Shown in pieces: positions 11,144 to 21,933 of a stretch of 64,000 bases of DNA. Source of the DNA: Erinaceus europaeus (taxonomy: Eukaryota > Chordata > Mammalia > Eulipotyphla > Erinaceidae); NCBI RefSeq assembly GCF_950295315.1, contig NC_080175.1:87382161-87446160 (forward strand). The letters run 5' to 3'. Below the pieces are notes generated by a model, which was not told the DNA's origin, searched no databases, and saw nothing but the letters and a program-made list of their open reading frames with translations. Position 1 is the first letter of the stretch. Each line of letters starts with the position of its first letter. The translations under genes and the position numbers were made by a program.

Positions 11144-11229
11144 AAGTAGAAACGCAAAGCAGAAATTGACTGAGTTTGGAGTATGGCACCAAAGTAAGAA
11201 AGCAGAAGTATACTAGAGTTTGCAGTGAG

Positions 11230-11612
11230 TACCTCCCTAATACTTCCTCTCCACTTTTCCAAGCTTTGGGTCCATGATTGCTCAACAATTTGTTTGGCTT
11301 TGTATGTTAACTCTCTTTTCAGTCACCAGGTTCCAGGCGTCATCAGGATGCCGGCCAGACTTCCCTGGATTGAAGACACCACCAATGTGTCCTGGAGCTC
11401 AGCTTCCCCAGAGACCCATCCTACTAGGGAAAGAGAGAGGCAGACTGGGAGTATGGACCGACCAGTCAACGCCCATGTTCAGCGAGGAAGCAATTACAGA
11501 AGCCAGACCTTCTACCTTCTGCAACCCTCAATGACCCTGGGTCCATGCTCCCAGAGGGATAGAGAATGGGAAAGCTATCGGGGGAGGGGGTGGGATATGG
11601 AAAAAAAAAAAA
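11230..11612 (+). mobile_element. HAL1-like element, 3' fragment
   Basis: It matches sister copies from TTTGGGTCCATGATTGCTCA to GGGGTGGGATATGG, where the homology stops at an A-run. The end is thus internal to the family's usual 3' UTR (the ATCCTATGGTTTTGTC end is missing). Open frames at 11225-11647 and 11274-11534 correspond to frames seen in other copies. Confidence 0.85.
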
Positions 11613-11709
11613 AGAGTTACTGTTTGTACAGACGCTTAGTCCTGTGAACCCTGTTGGCTAAATAAATGTAGTAGTCATTGGAAGGAAGAATTTTTTTTTC
11701 TATTTATAG

Positions 11710-11960
11710 AAATAGCTTAAGCCGGGGAAACAGCATAATGGATGACTGTGCAAAAAACTTTTGGCCTTGTACCCCTCCTACCCTATGGTTTTGTTAATTA
11801 ATCCTTTCTTAAATAAAAAAAAAAAAAAAAAAAAAAAACTTTTGGCCTGAGACTTGAAAGTCTCAGGTTCAATCCCCAGCCCCACCATAAGCCAAAGCTG
11901 AGCAGTGCTCTGGTCTTTCTGTATTTCTGTCTTATTAAATAAAAAAATTAAAAGAAAAAA
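11710..11960 (+). mobile_element. SINE (second subfamily) split by a tiny nested insertion
   Basis: The head GCCGGGGAAACAGCATAATG is followed, beyond a 66-bp insertion, by a B box (AGGTTCAATCCCC), 'cataagccaaagctgagcag', 'tgctctgg' and an A-rich tail. The same subfamily recurs at 30755. It is the terminal part of the composite insertion. Confidence 0.8.
11767..11832 (+). mobile_element. 66-bp HAL1-like 3' end nested in the SINE
   Basis: Only the last segment of the HAL1-like family is present: TTGTACCCCTCCTACCCTAT, GGTTTTGTTAATTAATCC and a long A-tail. It is bounded by the perfect 15-bp duplication AAAAAACTTTTGGCC at 11752-11766 and 11833-11847. It shows that an extremely 5'-truncated copy can still be inserted. 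Confidence 0.93.
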
Positions 11961-11976
11961 AAAAAACAGTGACCTC

Positions 11977-12315
11977 ACCATTTTCAGCCGATCCTGGATG
12001 GACCTTGAAAAAATCATGTTAAGTGAAACAAGTCAGAAACAGAAGGATGAATATAGGATGATCTCACTCTCAGGCAGAAGTTGGAAAACAAGATCAGAAG
12101 AGAAAACACAAGTAGAACCGGAAATGGAATTGGCATATTGCAGCAAAGTAAAGACTCTGGGGTGGGTGAGGGGGAGAATACAGGTCCAAAAAGGATGACA
12201 GAGGAACTAGTGGGGCTTGTATTGCTATATGGAAAACTGGGAAATGTTATGCATATAAAAACTATCATACTTACTATCAAATGTAAAACATTAATTCCCC
12301 AATAAAGTAATAAAA
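11977..12315 (+). pseudogene. L1 ORF2 C-terminal end and 3' UTR
   Basis: After the second target-site copy the sequence continues the L1 ORF2 C-terminus in a broken frame ('gatggaccttgaaaaaatca', 'agtgaaacaagtcagaaac'). The 3' UTR then carries AAGACTCTGGGGTGGGTGAG and ends CCAATAAAGTAATAAAAAA. AATAAA near the end serves as the polyadenylation signal. Confidence 0.88.
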
Positions 12316-12331
12316 AAAATAAAAGAATACT

Positions 12332-14071
12332 TTTACAGGTCTCCAACCAGACTCAGAAGCTTTGGTCAACAAGGAAGATAAATTAAAACATTTGTTTTAT
12401 AACTTGTGATATTTCAGTGTGTTTTCCTGTAGCACTTCATATAGTCTGGTAATCAGAAATGAAAGTGTTAGATATCCCTTAAGAACTTGTTAGGAAACAG
12501 TATATGTAAAAGAAAGTGCTTTGCATTTAGAAAACCACTACATGATTCCTTATAATAAAAATGATTTCTGAAATAATAGTTTAGAATTATCTTTGTAAGA
12601 TACAGGAGAGATTTTGGGAAAGTAAATTATATGTACCTGAGTACCAATTTAATTTCCAAGCAATTGAAAGCAAAACGTGCATTTTAAATGAGTGGATATG
12701 CAAGTATAGTAATAGCTTGAATAATATAAAGTAGTTGTGGCATAGATAAGAATATTTCCATACATAATATCATTTATTTGGCATCCAGCTAGTGAGTCAT
12801 TTTATTTCATTATTTTAGGGAAAAAATAACCTAAAATATACAGGGGTAAATAACCTTGCACTTATCAACTAGTGGAATTTCAAAAATAGGAATAAGGAAG
12901 CTTTTGGATAAAATTATATCTCTCTAGAGAATAGAATAACATACCATATGCCTTGCATGGCCAAGTCAAATGACTAGAGAATTTCATCCAATCTTTGCTC
13001 AGGATTCCATTAATTCCAATAAAAGATTAAATAAATCTTGTAGTGTGGTTTGGCTAATGCATAGTAAATGATATCATCAATATGTATCTTAGTAAATAGA
13101 TACTTGAGAGTTACATGGACATAGATGTGCCTCCCAATTTGTAGAAGAGCCGAAGATAACTCTTACACTGAACAAGACATCTTAATACTATTTTAAACCA
13201 TGCCAAAAAAAAAAAGCTTGTGTTTATGAATATAAAGTTGAGAATATGTTTAAGGGTGAAAATATTTATTATTATCTGAAGAGAGAAATCAATCAGAGTT
13301 GAAAAACCGAGGAATTGGTAAAGATTCAAGGAAGTTGACTCCATGTAACTTATAAAATGGTGTGTGTGTGTGTTGTGGGGCGGTCCTTGTGCCACAAAAT
13401 AACAATCAAAGGCAGTCAGATGATGTAGAAACATGTATCTCTTAAATATGTATGTTACTGCTATCTAAAAAAAAAAATTAGGGCATCTGGAGATAAACTG
13501 GTGCCCTGGTAACAGAAGTCACAATTAGTGTCTTGCATTTCTTTTAGTTACAAACAGAAAAAAAAAAAAGTAGTAACAAAAAAACATAGGCAGAAAAAAT
13601 TTAAAAGCAATGCTTTTAAATATATAATGATAATGACAATAAAAAACACATTAGAATGAACTAGTACTTAAGCAAATACTTAAGCAAACCTTGTTAGAAT
13701 TAGTGTTAGAAAGTATAAGTTACATGAGCTCCATATTATTAGGTAGACTGTACTGCAGCTGACTTATTATTACAAAGCAACTGAGCCAAAAGCTAACACA
13801 GCCCTCATTTCTGTCAGGCAGTGTAAAGTATGTAGATAAATAGGAAAGCAAGCTTGCCTAGTGGAAAAGTAAAACAGTGTACAAGTGAGTAGAAATAGTA
13901 TATTGTATTTATACCTGTGTTGTTTTTTTTTTCAAAAAAGTACTACAACTTATTTTATAAAGTTCCTAAGGGAAAAGAAATGTTTCTAACTTGTTCATTC
14001 ATTACAAGTAGATTCTAACTTTCTATATATGTGTTTATGTATCCATTGGTGGATTTTTTAAAATAATGAGA
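12332..14071. other. No gene seen; AT-rich sequence
   Basis: No recognised repeat or exon in 1.7 kb. A short (TG)n lies near 13362-13375 and there are several A-runs. The 107-codon minus-strand frame at 13111-13434 has no recognisable motif. Confidence 0.6.
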
Positions 14072-14283
14072 TATTATTATTATTATTATTATTACTACTG
14101 TTATATCTATTTACTTGATTAAGACAGCCAGAAATGGAGAGGAAGGGGGTTTCAGAAAAGGAGAGAGACAGAGACACCTGCAGCACTGCTTCATCACTTG
14201 ATGCCTTCCCTCCAAGTGGGGACTGGGGGCTTGAACCCTGGGGTTTTACACACTATACTATGTGTACTCAACCAAGTGCACAA
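14072..14283 (-). mobile_element. Decayed tRNA-derived SINE with (ATT)n tail
   Basis: The minus-strand SINE has a tail expanded to (ATT)n at 14072-14093, the GACACCTGCAGCACTGCTTC core and a degraded B box (GGGGGCTTGAACCCTGG). The head is blurred. No duplication was found. Confidence 0.8.
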
Positions 14284-15027
14284 AAACTGAATTTTTGACC
14301 CTGATTTAACTATATCTGGTTACTCGCCAACATCTAGTACTACTATGCATTACAGATTTGTGTTCAAGATAAAACTGACTGTTGCAGCTAAACCAATCTG
14401 CCATTCAAAGCATGAATGTTCTAGTCTTACAGCAGACATTAGGTCTCTTCTTTGTGTACGACTTTCTATAGCAAGTGAATAATAATTGTTTTGAATAAAT
14501 TTAAGTCTCACATGTCACCAGAAATGACAATGAAAATTCACATTTTAACGTTTGATTTTTGATGTGCCTTTGTTTTTTTTTAATCGAGAATAGATCTTCT
14601 GCCTATAAAAGCTAATGTATTTTATTCCTATTTAGACAGTTGTTAAAACTTTATTTTTAATGCTTGCTCACCTGCAGCTATAAATGCTCTGATAGTTTAA
14701 ATTAAAATAGTTTTTATCATCTTTCAGAATAAGAGCTCCCTGGCATCGTCCTTGACAATGAATTCAGTGTTCATTTTATTTGTACTTCCAATAATTCCAC
14801 TGTAGTCTATTTCATTTCACAGTCACTTTATTATTCCCCCTTCAGTTACTTCTTTTTCCCTTTTTACTCAACTATATGCCCAGGTTAATTTGGTATATGC
14901 CATTCATATTTGGACAAACGACTGATGAAGCTAATGCATTTAAATGATTTTAAAAGAAATAAATGCTATCTAATTCATTTAAATATCATTAACACAAGGT
15001 ATCTTTTAGTATATTCAGCTCTCTACA
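14284..15027. other. No gene seen
   Basis: AT-rich sequence without recognisable repeats or exons. Confidence 0.6.
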
Positions 15028-15363
15028 TTTTTTTTTTTTTTTGCCTCCAGGGTTATCACTGGGGCTCGGTGCCCGCACCATGAATCCACTGCTCCTGGAG
15101 GTTATTTTTTCCCATTGTGTTGCCCTTGTTGTTGTCATTATTGTTATTGTTGCCATTGATGTTGTTTTTGGATAGGACAGAGAGAAATCGAGAGAGAGAG
15201 GGGGAAATAAAAAGGGGGAGAGAAAGATAAACACCTGCAGACCTGCTTCATCGCCTGTGAATCGACCCCCCTGCCAGTGGTTGAGCTGGAGGCTGGAACT
15301 GGGATCCTTACACTGGTCCTTGCACTTCATGCCATGTGTGCTTAACCTGCTGCACTACTGCCA
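15028..15363 (-). mobile_element. Long SINE variant with extra 3' module
   Basis: Minus-strand SINE in which the usual body (15120-15363) is followed, on the tail side, by a module of about 75 bp (15043-15118: GCCTCCAGGGTTATCACTGG, GGCTCGGTGCCCGCACCATG, CCACTGCTCCTGGAGG) and an A15 tail (T-run 15028-15042). The same module occurs in copies at 48318 and 26600, so it is an ancestral subfamily part rather than a local accident. Confidence 0.85.
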
Positions 15364-15393
15364 CAAAACAAAAGTAAAAAATATTGATGTCTA

Positions 15394-15595
15394 AGGGTTG
15401 GGTACTGGCAAAGGGGTTGAGTGCACAGTTTACTATGCACAAGGACTTGGGTTCAAGTCCCCAGTCCCCACTAGAATGAGAAAAGTTTCATGAGTGATGA
15501 AGCAGTGTTGCAAGTCTTTCTCTCTCCCTCTTTATTGGCCCCTTCCATCTCAATTTCATTCTATCTCTATCCAATAAATAAACAAATGAATAAAG
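15394..15595 (+). mobile_element. tRNA-derived SINE (type B)
   Basis: GGGTTGGGTACTGGCAAAGG head, B box CTTGGGTTCAAGTCCCC, 'gaaaagtttcatgagtgatg' core, pyrimidine tract and the CCAATAAATAAAC tail. Confidence 0.85.
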
Positions 15596-15649
15596 TGTGT
15601 ATTAAAATAGATGTTTATACATCAACTACTTTAAGATGACAGTTTCCTT

Positions 15650-16385
15650 TAAGCTTACATAGCACTTCAAAGTCACTGATTATCAGAGAGATGTAAATAA
15701 AAGCAGCAATGATATGTTACTTTACATCTGAGAGAATTTCATAGATTAGAAAGAACAGAAATAACAATTGCTGTAAGGAAAAAGGAATCTTTCTACACTA
15801 CTGGTGGCAACGTAAATTGGTCCATCCATTATGGAAAACATTCTGGACATTTCTTAGAACTCCAGAAAGACCTACCCTGTGATTCAGCAATTTTTCTCCA
15901 GTGAATTTAGTGAAAGGGACGGGGGAGCTACCCAAAAAGATCTATGCACATCTATGTTCTTTACAGCATATTTCTAATAGCCCAAATTTAGAAGCAACCC
16001 AGATACCCAATAGTAGATAAATGGCTAAGAGACTGTGGTATGTGTATACTACTCAACTGTTAAGAATGATGACATCATTCCCTTTGCTTCAGCTTAGATG
16101 GGACATGGTGGAAAAAAATGTTAAAGGAGATTAAGCTAAAAAGAGAAGGACAACACTGAACAATCTTATTTACATAGTGGAAGCTAAAAACAAAGACCAA
16201 ATGGGAAAACACAAAGTGGTACAGTGTGGACTCTGAGGAAGGGGTAGAAGGGAGAAAATGGAGAGGTCAGAGAGGTTCTAGTGCATGATGTCAGAAAAGG
16301 ACTTAAGCTAGGATGAGTGTTCTGCAGACACCAACCTCACTGTAAATACTTAACTCCTTGATGAAATTATGTTAAAAATACATCA
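15650..16385 (+). mobile_element. Old L1 3' fragment (ORF2 C-terminus and 3' UTR)
   Basis: The decayed coding sequence parallels the L1 at 10.5-11 kb: 'gattatcagagagatgtaaa', 'cactactggtggcaacgtaa', 'ccaaatttagaagcaaccca', 'tggctaagagactgtggta'. The 3' UTR differs from that of the 7-12 kb L1, so this is an older L1 lineage. It has many stops. Confidence 0.8.
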
Positions 16386-16389
16386 TCAG

Positions 16390-16665
16390 GGGGCCGGGCG
16401 GTAGTGCAGTGGGTTAAGCCACATGGCCCAAAGTGCAATGATCCGGGTTCGAGTCCCCAGCTCCCCACCTTCAGGGGGGTTGCTTCACAAGTGGTGAAGC
16501 AGTTCTACAGATGTCTATCTTTCTCTCCCCCTCTCCGTCTCCCCACACCTCTCTATTTCTCTCTGTCCTATCTGGAAACAACAACATCAATAACAACAAT
16601 AATAATAACCACCACGATAAAAACAAGGGCAACAAAAAGGAAAATAAATAAGTAAAATATTTAAA
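16390..16665 (+). mobile_element. Full-length tRNA-derived SINE (type A)
   Basis: Starts GGGGGCCGGGCGGTAGTGCA (A-box region) and has B box CCGGGTTCGAGTCCCC, the ACCTTCAGG core, pyrimidine tract and a CAA/TAA tail. A near-duplication flanks it: AAAAATACATCATCA at about 16374-16388 against AAAAATATGTCATCA after the tail (two mismatches). Confidence 0.9.
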
Positions 16666-16679
16666 AATATGTCATCAAA

Positions 16680-17069
16680 AAGACAAAAGAGCCATTTTTA
16701 CATGAAAGGTAAAGCAATTATGCTCTTTTAATATATTTAATACATAAGTCTGGTTAGTCAATGTTTATTAATAGAATATATAACCTGATAATACCAACTT
16801 CCATAACAATATGTTATTAAAAGTAAAGACTACATGATATCCTCTTTGGTAAAATTATGTTTCTGATTTTTTAGGATGAGTTTTACAGAAATCCCATGTA
16901 ATCCCCTGAAACCAGGTTGAAAAAATATTCATTTATACTGCTATATATAATTTATTTCACATCAGCTAAACCATAGGCTTCTTCTATAAGGACACATTTT
17001 GGGTACTAAAGTGATCGTGAAAGTAGTGAGTTTAAAGCCTGGGGAGTCTTGGTAATCTTCAGAAGAAAC
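16680..17069. other. No gene seen
   Basis: AT-rich sequence with no recognisable feature. Confidence 0.6.
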
Positions 17070-17840
17070 ACTGTCAACAACTGGCCAAGAGATACAGTGG
17101 CAAAAAATATATATAACTGGGGCCCTGGTCAGGAAAACCTAGGATTTCCCTATAGAGGCTATGAGTCTAGACCTCAAATAGATTCCTTCTTCCACTATCA
17201 CTGGTCATTTCCATCAGGAACATCCTCATAGGTCCTATTGAGGGCCTTTCTAGGACCTTGTGGTCATTATAAAGCTGCAAAGGTGGGGAGTGCCCCACTT
17301 TCCAAAAGGAGGCTGGGTCAGCCTACTCTGCCACTCAAGGAAAACTGGTCCTGAAATGAGTGCAGCCTAGAATGTTCCCAGCTGTGACGTGAACTGTGAG
17401 CTCAGACTGGAAGGGACTAGGGGGATATACAGGCTTTTGTGCTAAACATGAATATATATATGGGCCATGGGTCAGATCAGTGTGGCAAACAATCAATTTT
17501 ATTCATAGATTTCTGTCAAGTTTGGGAGCTGCTCTTTGCCCTAATACAGCTTTCTAGTTTTATTCTCCACTCTGACACTATCTTCCCCAGTAATATTTTT
17601 AGTCCACCTACGTTAGATGTCAAGCTCAAGCAAAGTTTACTGAAGTAAAGGCCCCTAGAAACATACCTAAAATAGACTTTCCTAGCTTCTTTCCACTCCA
17701 AGATCCCTATTCTTATCTGCTCTGTTCCTACTTTTGGTTCCTGTTTATTAAACATTTTGCCCTGCCTTAAAATTTACTGCCTTTTAGCTACCAAGTTAAA
17801 AATGTTATTATGATTCTATCCTGATTTCCCTAGGTCAGAA
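17070..17840 (+). mobile_element. HAL1-like element, central fragment
   Basis: It aligns with 60190-60905 of the large copy: GGGGCCCTGGTCAGG, ATAAAGCTGC, TTCCCAGCTGTGAC, 'atgaatatatatatgggcca', 'attttattcatagatttctg', 'aagatccctattcttatctg'. It stops before the 3' unit and A-tail. It is more decayed than the copy at 34.2 kb. Short open frames here are not conserved between copies. Confidence 0.85.
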
Positions 17841-18360
17841 AGTATTTGCAATAATTTTTGAGTATAAAAAAAAAAACGCAACTAAAAAAACCCAAGCAAC
17901 TAAATAAAACTTCTGTGTGTGTGTGTGTGTGTGTGTGTAAGAATATATTTTACCTACATATTAATTTAGTGCCTGGCTTTATAAGGAAGAAGTCATTTCT
18001 TGAATGAAGAGTATTTTTATTTATAAATTAAAAAATTTCAAGTTTTGATACATTTGAAATCACATAACAGAAACAGCTATGTCTATTTCTAGGGAAAGCT
18101 AGATTAGGATAAAAACAGATATTGTGTGTACCTCTTGTCCAGTTTCTATTTGTATATTTAAATTATCAAAAACTAATTCTCTATGTTGTGACTACATATT
18201 AATGGAATTCCCAAATTTTACTTAGGCAGCCAAGAGCTTTGACAGCCATTCTAAAAAATGAGGTCTAATAGACAAGAAGACAGACAATGACAACTTAGTG
18301 AGTGAGTGTTCAAGATAAACAGTGTTTTCACCTTGCATCCCTAAAAATATCATTTAATGA
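17841..18360. other. No gene seen; (TG)n at 17914-17938
   Basis: A (TG)12 microsatellite lies in otherwise unassigned AT-rich sequence. Confidence 0.7.
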
Positions 18361-18376
18361 ACCCAGTGTCCATTCT

Positions 18377-18665
18377 TTTTTTTTTTAATATTTATTTTAT
18401 TTATTTATTCCCTTTTGTTGCCCTTGTTGTTTTATTGTTGTAGTTATTATTGTTGTTGTTGTTGTTGGATAGGACAGAGAGAAATGGAGAGAGGAGGGGA
18501 AGACAGAGAGGAGGAGAGAAAGATAGACACCTGCAGACCTGCTTCACCGCCTGTGAAGGGACTCCCCGGCAGGTGGGGAGCCAGGGTTCGAACCGGGATC
18601 CTTATGCCGGTCCTTGTGCTTTGCGCCACCTGTGCTTAACCCGCTGCGCTACAGCCCGACTCCCC
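18377..18665 (-). mobile_element. Full-length young SINE (type A) with target-site duplication
   Basis: A perfect 16-bp duplication, ACCCAGTGTCCATTCT, lies at 18361-18376 and 18666-18681. The head, A-box region (complement of CCGCTGCGCTACAGCC) and B box (complement of GGGTTCGAACCGGG) are nearly undamaged, so the copy is fairly young. It is the best type A reference in the window. Confidence 0.96.
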
Positions 18666-18681
18666 ACCCAGTGTCCATTCT

Positions 18682-19039
18682 ATCTTTTAAAAAGTATTGC
18701 ATAGAAAACTTTGGATTTTGTTCTGCCAATAAGTGATTTTTGCTTAGTTAGTGAGCTAAATTAATAGATTCTTTGAATTGTATGGTACATAAGTTATTGT
18801 TGATTTTAAAATAAAATAATTTCAACTGAGCTATAGTCAAGTCAAGCTATGAATTTTATATTCCATATTCCAAATACAATAAACTGGAACATAAAATTAG
18901 TTTGTACAGTTGTATGTCATGTTCAGCATGGTATTCTTTAAACACTGAAGTTATATTGAATTAAAATACAGTATGCCTCAACGGTGTGCTATTATTAATT
19001 TACATACACATAATCTATAGTTATCACTAAACATCCAAT
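18682..19039. other. No gene seen
   Basis: AT-rich sequence, nothing recognised. Confidence 0.6.
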
Positions 19040-19262
19040 TCTGTACTTCACTTAATTTATCTCTTTACCAAATTCAGTCACTCTTTCCCCCTACCATTCT
19101 GCTAAGCATTAATTTGGTATTAGAGTCTAAATTTCTATTTTTGCTGTGTGTGTGATTCATTTGTTTTCTCTCTTTGTAGCACAAAATTAGTGAAATTCTC
19201 TTTTTCCATCTGACTCATTTTACTAAGTCTAACACCTCTAGGTTCTTCCATGTTGCTGCCAA
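19040..19262 (-). mobile_element. Old L1 3' fragment
   Basis: On the minus strand, the complement of 'ctcattttactaagtctaac' and 'ttcttccatgttgctgccaa' matches the end of L1 ORF2 (compare 12000-12030). The rest resembles an L1 3' UTR. The limits are approximate. Confidence 0.6.
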
Positions 19263-19274
19263 CTATAAGTTGGT

Positions 19275-19474
19275 TTGCTTGCTTGTTTATCTCGGAGTCA
19301 CAGTCTCATCACTGAGCTCATTGCTCTCTAGCCTGTTTTCTGGAAGCAGAGAAACCACAGGACCAATGCTTCTCTTTCCAGACATCACGACACTACCTGT
19401 GTGGTGCCAGGTTTAAACCTGAGCCATGGGCATGGCAAAGTATGCACACTACCCTCTAAGCTATCTCTCTAAAT
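19275..19474 (-). mobile_element. Decayed SINE (second subfamily)
   Basis: Minus-strand pattern of A-rich part, 'ccagacatcacgacactacc', degraded B box ('ccaggtttaaacctgagcc') and head 'tatgcacactaccctctaag'. Similar copies lie at 4983 and 57930. Confidence 0.6.
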
Positions 19475-19487
19475 ACTTCATTTTTTA

Positions 19488-19784
19488 AAAGATATATTTT
19501 AAATTTTTTTATATTTCTTTCTTTTCCCTTTTGTTGCCCTTGTTTTTCTTTGTTGTTGTTGCTGTAGTTATTACTGTTGTTGTTATTGATGCCATTGTTG
19601 GATAGGACAGAGAGAAATGGAGAGAGGAGAGGAAGACAGAGAGGAGGAGAGAAAGACGGACACCTGCAGACCTGCTTCACGGCCTGTGAAGTGGCTCCCC
19701 TGCAGGTGGGGAGCTGGAAGCCTGAACCAGGATCCTTACTGAGGTCCTTGCGCTTTGCCCGCTGCTCTACCGTCCGACTCCCAC
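19488..19784 (-). mobile_element. Full-length SINE (type A) with target-site duplication
   Basis: The 13-bp duplication ACTTCATTTTTTA lies at 19475-19487 and 19785-19797. The usual type A order is seen on the minus strand. About 20 bp between B box and A box are missing compared with 18377-18665. Confidence 0.93.
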
Positions 19785-19797
19785 ACTTCATTTTTTA

Positions 19798-20640
19798 TAG
19801 CTCACTAAACTTTAATTGTGTATATTACTATATATTTTTATCCAATTACTGATGCTAGGCATTTAGATTTATATTCTCTTAGCTATAGCAAATAAGAACA
19901 TTTTATTATTGACAAAATATATTTAACACAAGTTTTCCTCATCCTTAGTTGATCAAACATATGAGACTTTCCAATTCAGTTATGAGGGTGGGTACTGCAA
20001 TTTTAAACTATTTGATGAAGAAAAGATCTAATAAAGTTTCCAGTAATACAACTTATAATCTTTCTCTTAATTTTCACTTCTGTTCCATAATACATAATAA
20101 AAGTAGGGTTTTCTGGGCTAACATTGATAAAAAGCAGATTTACTATTTTAGGTTTCTGCTTTTGGGGTTGCAGTATTCAAACCAATAAAGAGCCATGAAA
20201 TAAAAAGTGATTTTAAATTATTTAAATATCCAAAGTCATGTTTTAAATTCTACTTTAGTTTCCTGCTAAATATTTCCATTGTGTTCCTGAAAAGACTTTC
20301 AGTTCTCTCAAATCTATCTTTTATCTCCCTAATGTTTCTAGTAAAGCATTCTAAGGCAACCTACAATCATTTCTCCCTAGATTACTGCAATTTTCCAAAC
20401 AATTCAACTTATTCCTGTATCACTCATAGTAATTTCTTCTAATTTGTTTTTCATGAAAGTCCAATATTCTCTCTCAAGGTATAAACATGAGACCATCCCA
20501 CCATCTATATTCCTGATGCTTTGGGAAAAAATGCTTAATGACTTTTCACTACTTTTAAAATAGTTAAAAAAAAAAATCCTCTACAACAGAAACTTCAAAG
20601 CACGGCAAGGGATATTTTACAGATAAAATCCTCACAGCTG
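19798..20640. other. No gene seen
   Basis: AT-rich sequence. Open frames of up to 79 codons have no recognisable motif. Confidence 0.6.
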
Positions 20641-21667
20641 CACTAAAACACGGCCAAAATGGGCAAGTCCAGCAGAATCATAGGAGACAAAGTTAATATA
20701 CAAAAATCAACTGCATCTCTGTGCATCATGAATCTAACAGCAACAGAAATTAAAAAAAAAACTCCAATCCCAATTACATAAAAATACTTTCTTTCTATAG
20801 ATTTTGTAACAAAATTATTCAGTAACCAAAAAAGGTACAGGATTTGTACACTGAAAAAATATAACACATTAAAGAAAGACATTTAAGAACACCCACAGAC
20901 AAATGGAAAGATACTTCAGACTCAAGAACTAGAAGAAAATATAGATTGTTGGACTGTCCATGATCTTAAAGCAATCCACTCAGTCGATGTCAGGCCTATC
21001 ACATTTCAATGGAAATGTGATGGAAACAGATGGAAACAATCATAGAGTCCATACAGAACCACAAATGGTGCTCTAATAGCCAAAGTCGTCTTGAGAAACA
21101 AGAAAGCTAAGGTCATCACATGCATTGATTTCAACCTATAGTGGAAAAAACAATATATTCTTGGCATACAAATATGTATATAGATCAATGAAACACAATT
21201 GAGAGCACAGAATTCATAAATATATGATAATATTTTTTTACAGGGGAGCCAAGAATCTTCAGTGGGAAAAGTATAGTCTCATCAGCAAGTGGTAATTAGC
21301 AAATGACTATGTACCAAAAATGAAATGGGATTTCTGATTTACATAGTATACAAGTGATTTCAAAGTAAAGCGAGGGGGCTGAGTGGTGGCACACCCGGTT
21401 GAGCGCACATGTTACAGTGCACAAGGACCTGAGTTCAAGTCCCTGCTTCCCACCTGCAGGAGGAAGGCTTTGCGAGTGGTGGAGCAGTGGTGCAGGCGTC
21501 TCTCTATCTCTCTCCCTCTCTATCACCCCTGTCTCTCGATTTCTGGCTGTCTCTATCCAATAAATAAAGATAATAAAAATAATTTTAAAAATTAAAGGTT
21601 TGAATATAAGATCTGAAACAATAACATTCCTGGATGAAAACACGGGAGATAAACGAGCTTCTTATGT
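20641..21667 (+). mobile_element. L1 ORF2 fragment (decayed), carrying a SINE
   Basis: Decayed ORF2 from after the polymerase active site ('gttaatatacaaaaatcaac') through the finger-like region ('agtccatacagaaccacaaa', 'ttcttggcatacaaatatg') to 'cctggatgaaaacacgggag'. It runs parallel to 9470-10260. A SINE splits it at 21372-21595. Confidence 0.8.
21372..21595 (+). mobile_element. tRNA-derived SINE (type B) inside L1 fragment
   Basis: GAGGGGGCTGAGTGGTGGCA head, B box CCTGAGTTCAAGTCCC, CACCTGCAGGAGGAAGGC core and the CCAATAAATAAAGATAATAA tail are well preserved. No clear duplication is visible in the A-rich flanks. Confidence 0.92.
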
Positions 21668-21682
21668 AGACAACAACTTTTT

Positions 21683-21933
21683 TTTTTATATTTATTTAAT
21701 TTATTTATTCCCTTTTGTTGCCCTTGTTATTTTATTGTTGTAGTTATTATTGTTGTTGTCGTTGTTGTTGGATAGGACAGAGAGAAATGGAGAGAGGAGG
21801 GGAAGACAGAGAGGTGGAGAGAAAGATAGACACCTGCAGACCTGCTTCACCGCCTGTGAAGCGACTCCCCTGCAGGTGGGGAGCCGGGGTTCGAACCGGG
21901 ATCCTTATGCCGGTCCTTGTGCTTTGCGCCACG
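21683..21933 (-). mobile_element. 5'-truncated SINE (type A) with target-site duplication
   Basis: The perfect 15-bp duplication AGACAACAACTTTTT lies at 21668-21682 and 21934-21948. On the minus strand the copy begins at GTGGCGCAAAG and so lacks the first 35-40 bp, including the A box. The remainder is nearly identical to 18377-18665. It could not be transcribed from its own pol III promoter. Confidence 0.95.

Larger units (their letters stand above)
10993..11961 (+). mobile_element. Composite insertion in L1 ORF2, flanked by a 15-bp target-site duplication
   Basis: AAAAACAGTGACCTC occurs at 10978-10992 and again at 11962-11976, exactly where the L1 ORF2 reading resumes. The inserted 969 bp consist of an L1 3' UTR, an A-run, a HAL1-like piece, about 90 bp of unknown sequence and a SINE whose A-tail abuts the second duplication. 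One insertion of a read-through or chimeric transcript explains it; serial nested insertions are the alternative. Confidence 0.8.
7060..12315 (+). mobile_element. Defective L1 retrotransposon with internal deletions and nested insertions
   Basis: A perfect 16-bp target-site duplication, AAAATAAAAGAATACT, lies at 7044-7059 and 12316-12331. The element runs from a 5' UTR-like region through the ORF1 coiled coil, parts of ORF2 and a 3' UTR ending CCAATAAAGTAATAAAAAA. The ORF1 C-terminal half, the ORF2 endonuclease N-terminal part and the reverse-transcriptase core are absent. A SINE (8507-8727) and a composite insertion (10993-11961) came later. It cannot move by itself. Confidence 0.93.

Noticed and set aside
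18447..18629. Pro/Ser-rich plus-sense SINE frames (also 19456, 21747, 24099, 44207, 49489, 53290)
   Set aside because: Same repeat read on the other strand.
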